Shown piece after piece: positions 6,846-16,134 of a DNA stretch of 32,113 nt; position 1 is the first letter of the stretch; the number at the start of each line of letters is the position of its first letter. The stretch lies in contig JBBRAO010000035.1 of NCBI GenBank assembly GCA_038206725.1, forward strand, positions 1 to 32,113. Reading direction: 5' to 3'. The position numbers and the translations under genes were made by a program. The notes under the pieces were generated by a model. It had not been told where the DNA came from and did no database searches. It was given only the letters and a program-made list of their open reading frames with translations. The DNA is from JBAXXL01 sp038206725. Its GTDB lineage: Bacteria > Bacteroidota > Ignavibacteria > Kapaibacteriales > UBA2268.

Positions 6846-8159
6846 TTAGAAACCTATGGCAGCAGAAAGGAATAGTCCGCTGAATTTGCCACCGGCTTGA
6901 ATTGTAGCAGGGTCATAATCTTTATATTCTTGTGTAACATATTCAAGTTTTGCCATCACATTGTCGGTAATAAACCAACCGGCAGATGCGGCAATACGTG
7001 TTACAGTAACATCGTTGACAGTTTTTGGTAACGCCACAGTAAGAGTATTATAACGAGCACCAACCCAGAAGTTTTCCTTTTCAGCAGGGAAGCGGTAGAT
7101 TAAATCAGCGGCCATTTGTGTAGCTTTTCTCATTTCTTTTTCTGTATTAGTTCTGCCTGAAGCCATTTCGTAAGTTCCGAATAATTCTAAACCTTTCCAT
7201 TTTATAAAAGGATTAATTGTTATTGTGCTTACTTCTTCACGGAAGGCTGGGTTTACTCTACCAGACCAAGCGGCTGAAGTAGGACTTGTTACTGCTGTAC
7301 CGGTCATAGCAGGTTCCATTACTAGGAAGTAATGCGATCCGGTTCTATCGCCCCAGAACAATGTATTTGCTAATGCGCTTTTGCAACCATAGTATGAGCC
7401 TGTTAATCTTATTCTTAAATCATTATCGAATGTTTTATCGTAGCCCAATTTTGCATAAATCGCAGGAGCTTGATAGTTTAATTCTTTTGTAGCTGAATCA
7501 ATTACGGTTGTTTTAATAACTGTTGGGTTTAATGCACCGTTAGTTGCACCAACCATAACAAATAATCCAAAGTTAGAATGGTAGTAAACTTCACCGCCGA
7601 TTTCAGTTGCAAAAGCATCCATTATGTAGTTTTCAGCAAATGGATTATAAATCGAGTTACCACCATCTGTTCTACGGAAATGTTGATCGCCGTAATTTAC
7701 TTCTAAATCACCAACTCTAATCGTAACACTTTCCATTATTTTGTTTACGATTTCGCTTTTCAAAAATAATAATTTATCGAATTGAATATATCCTGCTTTT
7801 ACCCAAGATTCATTATGATGTCTTGACGATAGATATGATGTTAAATTCATTCTGATGCCATCAGCTAATTGTACATCAATGTTTAAATTAGCCATTGCTA
7901 AGTTGAAACCACTTGTCAATGAGATAAGTTTTGTAGCATCTGTTGTTGAAGCGCTTTCGTGTTTTAAAGCTTGGAAATCTTGAGTGAAACCACCGCCGAT
8001 TTTTACTTTTAAACCATCGAATTGTACGTTGTTATCTTTGCTTGTTTCAAAGATATTAATACCTTGTAAGCTGTTTGGACGGAAATATTGGATTGATTCT
8101 TCGGCTGATAATATTCCGAAAGATAATGCGAGCAAAAGTATAGAAGATAGAAATTTCAT
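6846..8159 (-). CDS. Porin-like outer-membrane beta-barrel protein
   Basis: 437 residues with a signal peptide (MKFLSSILLLALSFGILSAEE, cleavage near 19). The mature part is made of alternating amphipathic strands, for example MNLTSYLSSRHH, YIQFDKL, RIRLTGSYYG and FWVGARYNTL, and ends in GLFLSAAIGF with the C-terminal Phe expected for BAM-dependent barrels. Segment VTIRVGDLEVNYGDQHFRRTDG is typical of large substrate porins that report on a turn or plug. Substrate cannot be told. It starts 15 bases after the YceI-like gene, so the two are almost certainly co-transcribed. I cannot assign it to a named porin family with confidence. Confidence 0.75.
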   Translation of the reverse strand: MKFLSSILLLALSFGILSAEESIQYFRPNSLQGINIFETSKDNNVQFDGLKVKIGGGFTQDFQALKHESASTTDATKLISLTSGFNLAMANLNIDVQLADGIRMNLTSYLSSRHHNESWVKAGYIQFDKLLFLKSEIVNKIMESVTIRVGDLEVNYGDQHFRRTDGGNSIYNPFAENYIMDAFATEIGGEVYYHSNFGLFVMVGATNGALNPTVIKTTVIDSATKELNYQAPAIYAKLGYDKTFDNDLRIRLTGSYYGCKSALANTLFWGDRTGSHYFLVMEPAMTGTAVTSPTSAAWSGRVNPAFREEVSTITINPFIKWKGLELFGTYEMASGRTNTEKEMRKATQMAADLIYRFPAEKENFWVGARYNTLTVALPKTVNDVTVTRIAASAGWFITDNVMAKLEYVTQEYKDYDPATIQAGGKFSGLFLSAAIGF

Positions 8160-8174
8160 TTTGATATTCCTTTA

Positions 8175-8828
8175 TTATTTATTAATTAATGATAAATTTG
8201 ATTTTTTAAATATTACGGTGAAGTCTAAAGTTACTTCATCACCTGTTTTCATAGCACCAAGTAAAAATGTTGGTGGTTTAATTTGATAATCGGTCATTTT
8301 GATCTTTTCAGAACCGTTGCAAGTTATAGAGCCATCTGTATTAACTTGACAAAATACATCTAAATTAATTTGTTTTGTAACACCGGCAATAGTCAAATTA
8401 CCTACGGTTTTTACTTGATACTTATTATTTTGCTTAGGTTGTATTTCAGCCGAAACAGTTTTAAAAACGATGTCTTTAAATTTGTCTGCTTTTAATGCGC
8501 TGAATACGTTTTTATCCATAGCTTTTTCTTTACTTTTCAAGCTTGATGTAGGAATGGCGACTGTTAAAGTTTGCAAATCCTTAAGTTCTAATTTACCTTC
8601 ATCGCCAATTGAGAATTGAGCTTCTCCATTAATGTCTTTGCTATTTATATTCCAATTGTGCAAAGTAGAGGTACCCGACAGCTTCATATTTACTTCTTTG
8701 CTATCTGCGATGTTATATGTAACTTGTGAATATAGCAACTGAGATTGAGATGTTAAGCCAAATACGAATGCTAACATTAGTAGCATAAGTTTCTTATATT
8801 TGGTTATTTGTTTGACTGTGTTTTTCAT
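8175..8828 (-). CDS. YceI-like periplasmic protein
   Basis: 217 residues. A long signal peptide (about 1-35) is followed by a YceI-type lipocalin-like beta-barrel domain. Landmarks: GTSTLHNW (52-59), MDKNVFSALKADKF (104-117), GNLTIAGVTK (143-152), and KMTDYQIKPPT (177-187) followed by GAMKTGDEVTLDF. YceI proteins bind polyisoprenoids or quinone-like lipids in the periplasm, and several are linked to respiratory or stress functions. Here it leads a two-gene unit with a porin-like barrel 15 bases downstream. The spacing suggests joint function at the envelope, but the ligand is unknown. No -7 element is obvious upstream. Confidence 0.85.
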   Translation of the reverse strand: MKNTVKQITKYKKLMLLMLAFVFGLTSQSQLLYSQVTYNIADSKEVNMKLSGTSTLHNWNINSKDINGEAQFSIGDEGKLELKDLQTLTVAIPTSSLKSKEKAMDKNVFSALKADKFKDIVFKTVSAEIQPKQNNKYQVKTVGNLTIAGVTKQINLDVFCQVNTDGSITCNGSEKIKMTDYQIKPPTFLLGAMKTGDEVTLDFTVIFKKSNLSLINK

Positions 8829-9005
8829 ATTTTTGCCATTTAATTCATTTTTAAAAATTGTGTGTCATTTTATAATTGTTGACGAAGACTAAAAAATCTT
8901 ATTTTAAAACAACTAATAAAAATATTAATTAGGACAAAAGAATATTATTTATGAATGGCGAAAGAAAAATATAGTTTTACCGAAAACACAGTGAAGCCAA
9001 AAATA

Positions 9006-9035
9006 AAACGCCGTATGATAAATCATACGGCGTTT
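9006..9035 (-). terminator. Intrinsic terminator of the DUF11-repeat gene
   Basis: AAACGCCGTATGAT (9006-9019) pairs perfectly with ATCATACGGCGTTT (9022-9035). On the minus strand the hairpin is followed by TTTTATTTTT. It lies 21 bases beyond the stop of the 1498-residue protein. Confidence 0.85.
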
Positions 9036-9055
9036 GTATTATAGAATGATTATAA

Positions 9056-12000
9056 TTATCTTAAGATAATAAACTTACGTGTTTGTTTTTCAGAACCTGT
9101 GGTTATTGTAAAGTAGTAAACACCATTCGGTAAATCGTTAGGGTTAAATACTATTTCGTGATTACCGGAATTAAATGGTTGAGAATTTAGCAATGTGGCA
9201 ACCGTTATTCCTTGTGAATTGGTTACAACCAGATTGACTGAACTTTCTGCATCCGCTAATTCGAACCTAAATGTTGTTGATCCATCGGTTGGATTAGGTT
9301 GAGCATCGGATAGTTTAATATTTACCCAGTTATTATCGTTACCAGGGTTAACACCTCCAATAATGGTTTTTAGCTCAACAGTTCCTTCAGTAACCAAATC
9401 ATTAGAATTCGTCAATGTTTGATAATTCAAAGTGATTAATTCAGGATCGTCACTTGTTACAGTTATATAAATTGGACCAATACTACCACCTGCAGGAATA
9501 CCTGTCATAATTGCAGTATTAGATTCAGGAGTACCCGGAAGTAAAGCGAATTGTCCACCATTAACTGAGAAACCACTTAATGCAACTTCTTGTTTGTTTA
9601 AGTATGGACCAACAGCTAAAATCTGACCTTTCTTTAAAGTAATGACCAATTTTCCAATAGTATCCTTGGTTGTATTTGCATTTTTAAAGAATAAAGCATA
9701 AGTTCTAGCGGCAGGAATTTTGTCACCGGTGTTATCACCTAGTAGTAAATCACCTCCAACAGCACCCGGAGTACGGACTGTTATCTTATTCATTCCACCG
9801 AAAGTATCAGGAATACCAGCAATAGTGAATTTGAATTTAAGTGTATTTACCCAAGTTTTAAATAATTCAGCATTTTCGTATAATAAGTTAAATACGACCT
9901 TATCACCCGGCTTGAGCACACCTGTGCTGGTTATGCCATCATCGCCAACTACGCCATCTGTCCAAGGTTGTAAAGTAGGTTTCATACCTATAGCTCTAAC
10001 TCCAGGGGATGTTGATAATGTTAGTGATTGTAATGTGATTCCGGTTGTGTATTCATCGTCTGCAGGATTAGTTATTGTTAAAACACCTTTAGTATCGGAA
10101 GTCATTTTAATTTCTAAGAAATTTGGATCCTCAGCAAGTAGTCCTAAACCACCTTTAGTAGTTCCAACTCCTACATTATCAGTATATATAATAGGTATCC
10201 ATTTGCGAGTAATGTCATAACAAACTACAGTATCACAAGTTTGACACTTACAATCAGTGATTGTATAGCGAATGCAGATTTTTACTTTTTGATAGCATTT
10301 TTTACTTGGTGCATTTGGCACATTTAGATACATACCTAATTGTTGTCCATTAAATGATGGGCAAAGCGAATTTGTCCAAACTACTTCAGAAGTACCAATA
10401 CCGACAGTAGTAATTGGGTTCCAAGCTACTGAGCTAATAACAGCCGCAGGAGTATAAGTTGTAGAACCGCCGAATAAACAGTATTGATTAACAGTTGCAC
10501 TTACAATGGAAGCCTTTATTTTCATTACGCTACCAACCGTCAATAGATTATTAATCCATATTTGATTTCCTGCAGCTTGAGAAGCTTGCGGTTTTTCAAT
10601 CTTGAATTGAATAGGGCAAGGGCAAGGGTTTGGACAAGGTTTGAAGTCCAAACAGAATGTAGTATCACATAGAATATTATGGTTTGGACCACTTAATACA
10701 ACATTAAAGCATACTACTCCGCCGGCAGATGCTGATAAATATGAAGCATTAACATTTGTTGGAACATTGTTCGGAAGAGCGGTAGGGGTAATACTGATTA
10801 TTGATCCCACACTTGGATTAATTGAAATTACACCATTTTGTCCGCTTTGGTTAAGAATATTGAATTGTAATTGATAAACCCAATTGCCATTAGCATTTTG
10901 GCCAATGCAATTCAATCTTTGCTCTCTTAGTTCGAAACAAGGTTTTGCAGGTTCTACTTGGATACAAGCATTATTTGATTCTGCGGCTAAACAAACTGTT
11001 GGCATACCTAATGGCACAGCGTACATAGCGAAGGAGTTACAAGCTGTATTTTCTACTGGTGCAAGTGGTTTTGGCACTTTTACCGGTATAGTAACATCAA
11101 GTGAAGCCCCCGGTGCTAAATTAACACCTGAGTTAGCGTTCACCCTCAGTGAAAATGTTTGAGCAGGTGTGCCTGAAAATACTCCAGTTACCGCACCGGC
11201 AGGGTCGGCAACACCACAGAAACCACCGCATTCAGTTGAACGTTTTGGGTTTTTGGATGGCATTAATCCAACTGTATTGTAATATGCTGTATAACCAACC
11301 GGAGTGATTGTTATAGCACCATCAATAGGGTTATAAGGTAAATCCATTAAACTTCCTCTTGAAGTATAAGGTGGTAGTACCTTGATATCTCCTAAATGCG
11401 GCATTATATCTAATACACAAAGACTTGTTAACGGTGTATTACCTGTATTTTTCACAGTTACTTTAAAATCTGCAATTGAATTGGCAGGAATCAAAGTATT
11501 AAAATTCCAAGGGTCATTCGTTCCGTGTTTACGAACTTGTTTTATTGCCTGTACTTGCGAAACAGCATTTACAGTTACAACAGCTACATTCGAAGGAACG
11601 GTAGGAACATTACTTGCCGTGAAATTGAAAGTGTTTAGATATTGTCCCGGTGGGGCAGGTGGAGTATCTGAGATTTTAACATCAAAATCAATGATGAAGT
11701 ATTCAACAGTACCATCACAACGTCCCGGTAATAATGGGAAAGTCCAATTCAAATTAGTTGCTCCCACAGTAGGACTAGTAATTGTTCCACCTATTTGAGA
11801 TGGTATTGCTACTGTTAATGAGCAACAAGGAGGATTATAAATATAAATCATCCAATTGAATGCACCGTAAAAATATGTTTCATTACCAACATAAGTTAAA
11901 CCAGTCGGCAATAAATCATTTATTGTGCACGCAGTAGCACTAGCGTTACCAATATTAGTAACAGCCATTCTAAACCTGACTATATCGCCGGGTTGGAAAG

Positions 12001-13552
12001 GACCATTAGGTGTAACTTGACACCCAGGCGATGTACACCCACCAATAAATAGTTTGGTTGCAACTACTTTCGGTTTGGTTTGGTCAACAACTTGTATATT
12101 TGTTGCTGTTAATGGAGATAAACCTGTTGCTGTGGCGGTTACGGAATTTGTGATATTATTTCCAGCTAGGACAGGAGCTCCATTGGTATAATTTGTACTT
12201 CGGACGCAAACATCCAAGTAATTATATACACCTGCCGCTACCCCGATAGTACCAGAATAAGACCATTTTACCTTGCAAACGTTAGTACAGCTCGGCGGAA
12301 CGGTTAAATTGTAGGAACCTGGAGTATTATAGACAACAGTAGTACAAGGAACCGCTTGGCAAGTACCCGCACTCCAGTTATAGACTTCCAGAGTTAGAGG
12401 CGCGTTTCCCGCAGGGACATAAGTTCTGATTGTGTTTACATCAACTTCAGGTGGAACATCGTCAACCATCACGAAATTTGATTGAGTTAAGGTTCCAGTA
12501 TTATTGTAAGACATAGTATAAGTACCACAACATCCAGGAGTAAATACCGGCGACCAACTTGGGTTGCCAGGGAAATACATTGACAATGACAGCCACTTTC
12601 CTATCGAACCGGTATTTATTCCATCACACAGCACAACTTTAGCGGTATCGCTCCAAGTTATCATCTTAGGATCACAAGGAGTATTAAAAGTAAAGTCTGC
12701 TTTGTTAATTTGAGTTTGGCCCGAAAGGAATGTTGGAGATGGGAATTTTACTTTAACATAGGTAACATAGAAAGGACTCCAAGGAGAGACTGTTAGTTGT
12801 GATGGACCACCTGTTAATGTGGTTCCTGTCCATCCTGTCCAACCGCCCCAGCCGCCTTGAATAACTCCTGTTATAATTGCGCCGGCAGGTAAAAAGTCAC
12901 TTAATGATAGGTTAGTTAAATTTAATCCACCAATATCGGACCCCGGAGGGCTTGTTATTGATATCATAAAATATACTTCATCGTCAACTGCACATCCGGC
13001 AATTAATCTTTTCTCAAATACCCATTTGTTTGTTGGTGTAGCGGCAGTTACACAGTCTTTGTTAGACACAATTGCGTCGCCTGTGTTTGGATTTAGAGAA
13101 ATACTTGCTCTATTACAAGCTTGTGTTCCACCGCAGGTTACTCCTGGTTTGAACTTTACGTTGATTTGAACAGTACCCGCTCCACTAGGTAGTGTTAGAC
13201 CTGAAATAGCAAAAGTTACCTGATTGCCTGCTATTGTTGATATTGGGCTTGTAGGTAGCGCGCTGATTACATCTAAAGATGTTGGTACGTTATCGGTAAT
13301 ATACAAAGTTCCGGGAGCGCCACCTGACCAACTATAAGTTATAGTATAGGTGAATGCTAATCCGGAGGCTATAGGGTTCGTCGCGTTATTGCTTTTACTA
13401 ATAGTAAGTGTCTGAGCATTAGAAATGCTTGACATAAAGCCAATAATAATAACTATAAGTGTAAATAGTTTAAGCGATGAACTTGTTGCTTTTGTATGAG
13501 GGTAAGTACGCAAATTGTGATTTGTGTGTAAATCGTTAATTCTGGTTTTCAT
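9056..13552 (-). CDS. Giant T9SS-secreted surface protein with DUF11-type repeats
   Basis: 1498 residues. The N terminus has a basic stretch, then a hydrophobic core (LKLFTLIVIIIGFMSSIS) and NAQ cleavage near 47. The ATG is supported by GAGG five bases upstream. At least four DUF11-like beta-sandwich repeats follow, starting near residues 48, 180, 494 and 666, recognisable by TYTITYSW...LYITDNVP, VTNIGNASATACTINDLLP and VTVKNTGNTPLTSLCVLDIMP. The second half is rich in cysteine (PCPNPCPCP, DCKCQTCDTVVC) and ends in Pro/Gly/Thr-rich beta domains. The last ~85 residues are a T9SS type A sorting domain (DAQPNPTDG, LPNGVYYFTI, KQTRKFIILR). DUF11 proteins of this size are thought to be extended surface or adhesive stalks. 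It has its own terminator. Confidence 0.88.
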   Translation of the reverse strand: MKTRINDLHTNHNLRTYPHTKATSSSLKLFTLIVIIIGFMSSISNAQTLTISKSNNATNPIASGLAFTYTITYSWSGGAPGTLYITDNVPTSLDVISALPTSPISTIAGNQVTFAISGLTLPSGAGTVQINVKFKPGVTCGGTQACNRASISLNPNTGDAIVSNKDCVTAATPTNKWVFEKRLIAGCAVDDEVYFMISITSPPGSDIGGLNLTNLSLSDFLPAGAIITGVIQGGWGGWTGWTGTTLTGGPSQLTVSPWSPFYVTYVKVKFPSPTFLSGQTQINKADFTFNTPCDPKMITWSDTAKVVLCDGINTGSIGKWLSLSMYFPGNPSWSPVFTPGCCGTYTMSYNNTGTLTQSNFVMVDDVPPEVDVNTIRTYVPAGNAPLTLEVYNWSAGTCQAVPCTTVVYNTPGSYNLTVPPSCTNVCKVKWSYSGTIGVAAGVYNYLDVCVRSTNYTNGAPVLAGNNITNSVTATATGLSPLTATNIQVVDQTKPKVVATKLFIGGCTSPGCQVTPNGPFQPGDIVRFRMAVTNIGNASATACTINDLLPTGLTYVGNETYFYGAFNWMIYIYNPPCCSLTVAIPSQIGGTITSPTVGATNLNWTFPLLPGRCDGTVEYFIIDFDVKISDTPPAPPGQYLNTFNFTASNVPTVPSNVAVVTVNAVSQVQAIKQVRKHGTNDPWNFNTLIPANSIADFKVTVKNTGNTPLTSLCVLDIMPHLGDIKVLPPYTSRGSLMDLPYNPIDGAITITPVGYTAYYNTVGLMPSKNPKRSTECGGFCGVADPAGAVTGVFSGTPAQTFSLRVNANSGVNLAPGASLDVTIPVKVPKPLAPVENTACNSFAMYAVPLGMPTVCLAAESNNACIQVEPAKPCFELREQRLNCIGQNANGNWVYQLQFNILNQSGQNGVISINPSVGSIISITPTALPNNVPTNVNASYLSASAGGVVCFNVVLSGPNHNILCDTTFCLDFKPCPNPCPCPIQFKIEKPQASQAAGNQIWINNLLTVGSVMKIKASIVSATVNQYCLFGGSTTYTPAAVISSVAWNPITTVGIGTSEVVWTNSLCPSFNGQQLGMYLNVPNAPSKKCYQKVKICIRYTITDCKCQTCDTVVCYDITRKWIPIIYTDNVGVGTTKGGLGLLAEDPNFLEIKMTSDTKGVLTITNPADDEYTTGITLQSLTLSTSPGVRAIGMKPTLQPWTDGVVGDDGITSTGVLKPGDKVVFNLLYENAELFKTWVNTLKFKFTIAGIPDTFGGMNKITVRTPGAVGGDLLLGDNTGDKIPAARTYALFFKNANTTKDTIGKLVITLKKGQILAVGPYLNKQEVALSGFSVNGGQFALLPGTPESNTAIMTGIPAGGSIGPIYITVTSDDPELITLNYQTLTNSNDLVTEGTVELKTIIGGVNPGNDNNWVNIKLSDAQPNPTDGSTTFRFELADAESSVNLVVTNSQGITVATLLNSQPFNSGNHEIVFNPNDLPNGVYYFTITTGSEKQTRKFIILR

Positions 13553-13750
13553 TTGTACCTCGTTTTGTTTTTAAATAATATTTTTATTGAGAACAATGTT
13601 TAGTTGAACATAATAAATTCTTTAACGAATAACAAAATCACTTATTATTTTATGAATAAAAAATAATTATTCTTGATATATATATATATATCGATTACAA
13701 AGGTTTGTTTGTTAATACTCGGAAGTGCCGAAAAGTTAGGGTGTTTGAAT

Positions 13751-13783
13751 AAAAAAAACGGGCGTGCTGATTAGTACTCCCGT
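13751..13783 (-). terminator. Intrinsic terminator of the secreted hydrolase gene
   Basis: ACGGG (13758-13762) pairs with CCCGT (13779-13783), and GTGCT with AGTAC inside, apart from one C/T mismatch. On the minus strand an eight-base T-run follows (A-run 13751-13758). It lies 24 bases past the stop codon. The remaining gap to 13552 holds a short TA repeat near 13679 and no gene. Confidence 0.75.
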
Positions 13784-13807
13784 GTTCAATTATAAAAATC
13801 TAAAAAA

Positions 13808-14809
13808 TTATTTTATAACAATAAACTTCTTTGTTTCTGTAGAATTATCAGTTTTAATGTTACAAAAATAAACACCGGGTAATAAAGAACTCGTATTAAT
13901 AATATCCGTATAACTGCCTGCGGCTACAAATTTATTGTCAATACCTTTTGCTACTTCTTCACCTAAAGCATTCTGAATTGAAATTGAAACATTAGCCGGA
14001 TTTTCAATTGTATAAGAGATGTTTGCGGTTGTTGAGATTGGATTAGGAAATAAGTTTATTTGGAAATTTTCAATAAAATTCTCTTTAACGTCTGTGATAC
14101 CAAATATATAGTCCCAGCACTTTTTATAATCATTATAATATTCTTGTGAAACAAGATATGTTTGATCAGCGTGTTCCACATTTGGCTTCACTATGTATAG
14201 CAGATTGGCACCTTTGCTTTTTATATCAGTCATAAGAGTATTAACAACATCCCAATTGAAATCTTTGTCGCCCTCAATGGTTGCCATACGAATGCTTTTA
14301 ATGTTATCCCACATTGGTTGAGTAAAAGCCGCACTTCCTATAGCCGGAGACACACCAATAATTCCTCTAAATAGCGTTGGGTTTCCTAATCCGATTTGAA
14401 AAGCGTAACTTCCACCCATAGAAAATCCTGAAATCACCCATTTTGCGGGATCCACATTATAAGTTGTAGTAGCATATTGCAAAGCGGCATTAATGATAGC
14501 AGTGAATGTTGTTCCACTTGTAACACCTGCAATATCGGGGCATACAAGAATTATTTTTTCTTTTTGTGCAATTGTCTGATTTAACCATTGGGCCATAAAT
14601 GTTCCGGGCATTCCCGATCCGTGCCATCCAAAAATCATAGGGTAAGAATTGTTCGCGGAATAATCTTCCGGTACATAGAACGATATTGGATAATTTACAC
14701 CATTTTCAGGGTAGTTCATTGTAAATAAGCCTGTAGTTTGGCTGAAAGCCGATGATGCTGTGAGAAATAAGCCAATAATTATAGCTGACAGTAGTAATTT
14801 TTTTTTCAT
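13808..14809 (-). CDS. T9SS-secreted alpha/beta hydrolase (esterase/PHB depolymerase-like)
   Basis: 333 residues. Signal peptide 1-~23 (ending AFSQ), hydrolase domain ~28-240, T9SS type A domain ~250-333 (NLFPNPIS, LLPGVYFCNI, ETKKFIVIK). The domain has the oxyanion-region motif FGWHGSGMPG (60-69), the nucleophile elbow GFSMGG with Ser130, a candidate acid at Asp181 or Asp183 (EGDKDFNW) and His213 in EHADQTY. This order fits secreted carboxylesterases of the feruloyl esterase and polyhydroxybutyrate depolymerase type; the substrate is not identifiable. It is divergent from the alkaline phosphatase gene, and each has a candidate -7 element in the 141-base gap. Confidence 0.85.
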   Translation of the reverse strand: MKKKLLLSAIIIGLFLTASSAFSQTTGLFTMNYPENGVNYPISFYVPEDYSANNSYPMIFGWHGSGMPGTFMAQWLNQTIAQKEKIILVCPDIAGVTSGTTFTAIINAALQYATTTYNVDPAKWVISGFSMGGSYAFQIGLGNPTLFRGIIGVSPAIGSAAFTQPMWDNIKSIRMATIEGDKDFNWDVVNTLMTDIKSKGANLLYIVKPNVEHADQTYLVSQEYYNDYKKCWDYIFGITDVKENFIENFQINLFPNPISTTANISYTIENPANVSISIQNALGEEVAKGIDNKFVAAGSYTDIINTSSLLPGVYFCNIKTDNSTETKKFIVIK

Positions 14810-14864
14810 AAATTTTTGATCCTAAATTAATATTAATTTTTAAAAATATTCAAAACATAAAACA

Positions 14865-14872
14865 CAAAAATA
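14865..14872 (-). promoter_or_regulatory. Candidate -7 element of the secreted hydrolase gene
   Basis: The plus-strand CAAAAATA reads TATTTTTG on the minus strand, fitting TAnnTTTG, 55 bases before the hydrolase ATG. No -33 partner was recognised. Confidence 0.35.
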
Positions 14873-14914
14873 AGTAAAAAGTTACAAAATGTCTTAACTT
14901 TATTGCAATTTTTT

Positions 14915-14922
14915 TATTTTTG
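14915..14922 (+). promoter_or_regulatory. Candidate -7 element of the alkaline phosphatase gene
   Basis: TATTTTTG fits TAnnTTTG and lies 28 bases before the ATG. With the minus-strand element at 14865 it makes a compact divergent promoter region. The background is very AT-rich, so chance matches are possible. Confidence 0.35.
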
Positions 14923-14950
14923 AAATTATAATATTATTAAAAATGGAATA

Positions 14951-16006
14951 ATGATGAAAAAAATCTGGTTTTTGTTGATTTTTTTACCGATTTCGCTTTT
15001 TGCGGAAAAGCCACTAAATATAATCCTATTAATTGGCGACGGAATGGGTTTTGCTCAATCGAGTTTGATGTCCACATTGACAAGTCCAAATTCATATTTG
15101 GAACAATTTCAATACGTTGGTATTAGTAAAACCCAATCAGCGAGTGATTATGTTACTGATTCAGGGGCAGGAGGTACCGCCATTGCTTGCGGTGTGAAAA
15201 CATATAACGGAGCCATAGGAGTTGGAGCGGATTCTTCTGATTTGAAATCAATGCTGGTTATAGCCTCGGAAAAAGGTTATGCGACAGGAATTATTGCAAC
15301 GAGCAGAATTAATCACGCTACGCCGGCATCGTTCACAGCCAATGATATTGACAGAGATCATTATGAAGAAATAGCCAAAGATCAAGTAAATTCTCGGGTT
15401 GATTTAATGATTGGGGGTGGGGAAAAATTCTTTGCGCCATTATTTAGCCAAATGCGCCAAAATAGCTTTGAAGTCAAATCTGTTAAGGATTATTCCGGAC
15501 CCGACTACTTTCAAAATCTTCCAATAAGTTATTCTAAAATTTCTGTTTTTGTTGCTGATGAAGACGCCAAACAGGCTAATGAGGGTCGTGGAGATCTGTT
15601 GCCAAACGCAACTGATTATGCGCTGAAATTCCTGAATAACAAAACCAAAGGATTCTTTATTATGATTGAAGGTTCACAAATTGATTGGGCTTTACATAAT
15701 AACGACAAAGAGTATTTATGTGCTGAATTGAAGGATTTTAATAAAACTGTTGGCATTGCATTGGATTTTGCTAAGAAAAACGGTAATACTTTGGTTATTG
15801 TTACCGCTGACCACGAAACAGGTGGATTGGCATTGGAAAATGTTGATTCAAAACGGAAAAATGAACATCTGGATTTGGGTTGGTCAACTTTGGAGCATAC
15901 CGGTTGCTGGGTTCCTGTTTTTGCGTTTGGTCCCGGTTCGGAGAACTTTTCCGGTGTTTATCAAAATACAGATATATACAATAAAATAATACAGTTGTAT
16001 AAATAA
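14951..16006 (+). CDS. Secreted alkaline phosphatase (PhoA superfamily)
   Basis: 351 residues with a signal peptide (1-~18, ending LFAEK). It is predicted to remove phosphate from monoesters in the periplasm or outside the cell, using two zinc and one magnesium ions. Family motifs are complete: NIILLIGDGMG with metal-binding Asp30, the nucleophile motif TDSGAGGTAIACG with Ser71, RINHATPASF (119-128), MIEGSQIDWALHNND with Glu240, Asp245 and His249, TADHETGG with Asp287 and His288, and EHTG with His316. It lacks the crown domain of eukaryotic enzymes and is short for the family. No T9SS domain. The ATG at 14954 is an equally possible start. No Pho-box could be judged by eye. Confidence 0.93.
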   Translation: MMKKIWFLLIFLPISLFAEKPLNIILLIGDGMGFAQSSLMSTLTSPNSYLEQFQYVGISKTQSASDYVTDSGAGGTAIACGVKTYNGAIGVGADSSDLKSMLVIASEKGYATGIIATSRINHATPASFTANDIDRDHYEEIAKDQVNSRVDLMIGGGEKFFAPLFSQMRQNSFEVKSVKDYSGPDYFQNLPISYSKISVFVADEDAKQANEGRGDLLPNATDYALKFLNNKTKGFFIMIEGSQIDWALHNNDKEYLCAELKDFNKTVGIALDFAKKNGNTLVIVTADHETGGLALENVDSKRKNEHLDLGWSTLEHTGCWVPVFAFGPGSENFSGVYQNTDIYNKIIQLYK

Positions 16007-16085
16007 AGGATTATTGAATTTGCGATATTGCTTTGCTTTATTAAACAAATGTAAAAGATTTCGCTATATAAAAAGCAAAATGTTG

Positions 16086-16093
16086 TAATTTTG
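16086..16093 (+). promoter_or_regulatory. Candidate -7 element of the threonine dehydrogenase gene
   Basis: TAATTTTG fits TAnnTTTG and lies 41 bases before the ATG at 16135, beyond the end of the phosphatase gene. It suggests the dehydrogenase is transcribed separately. Confidence 0.4.
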
Positions 16094-16134
16094 TAGATAT
16101 AAAATTTGTAATATATAATTAATGGATATGAAAT

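Noticed and set aside
9720..11798. Several open frames opposite the DUF11-repeat gene
   Set aside because: They are shadows of a long, domain-bearing reading frame with a signal peptide and T9SS tail.
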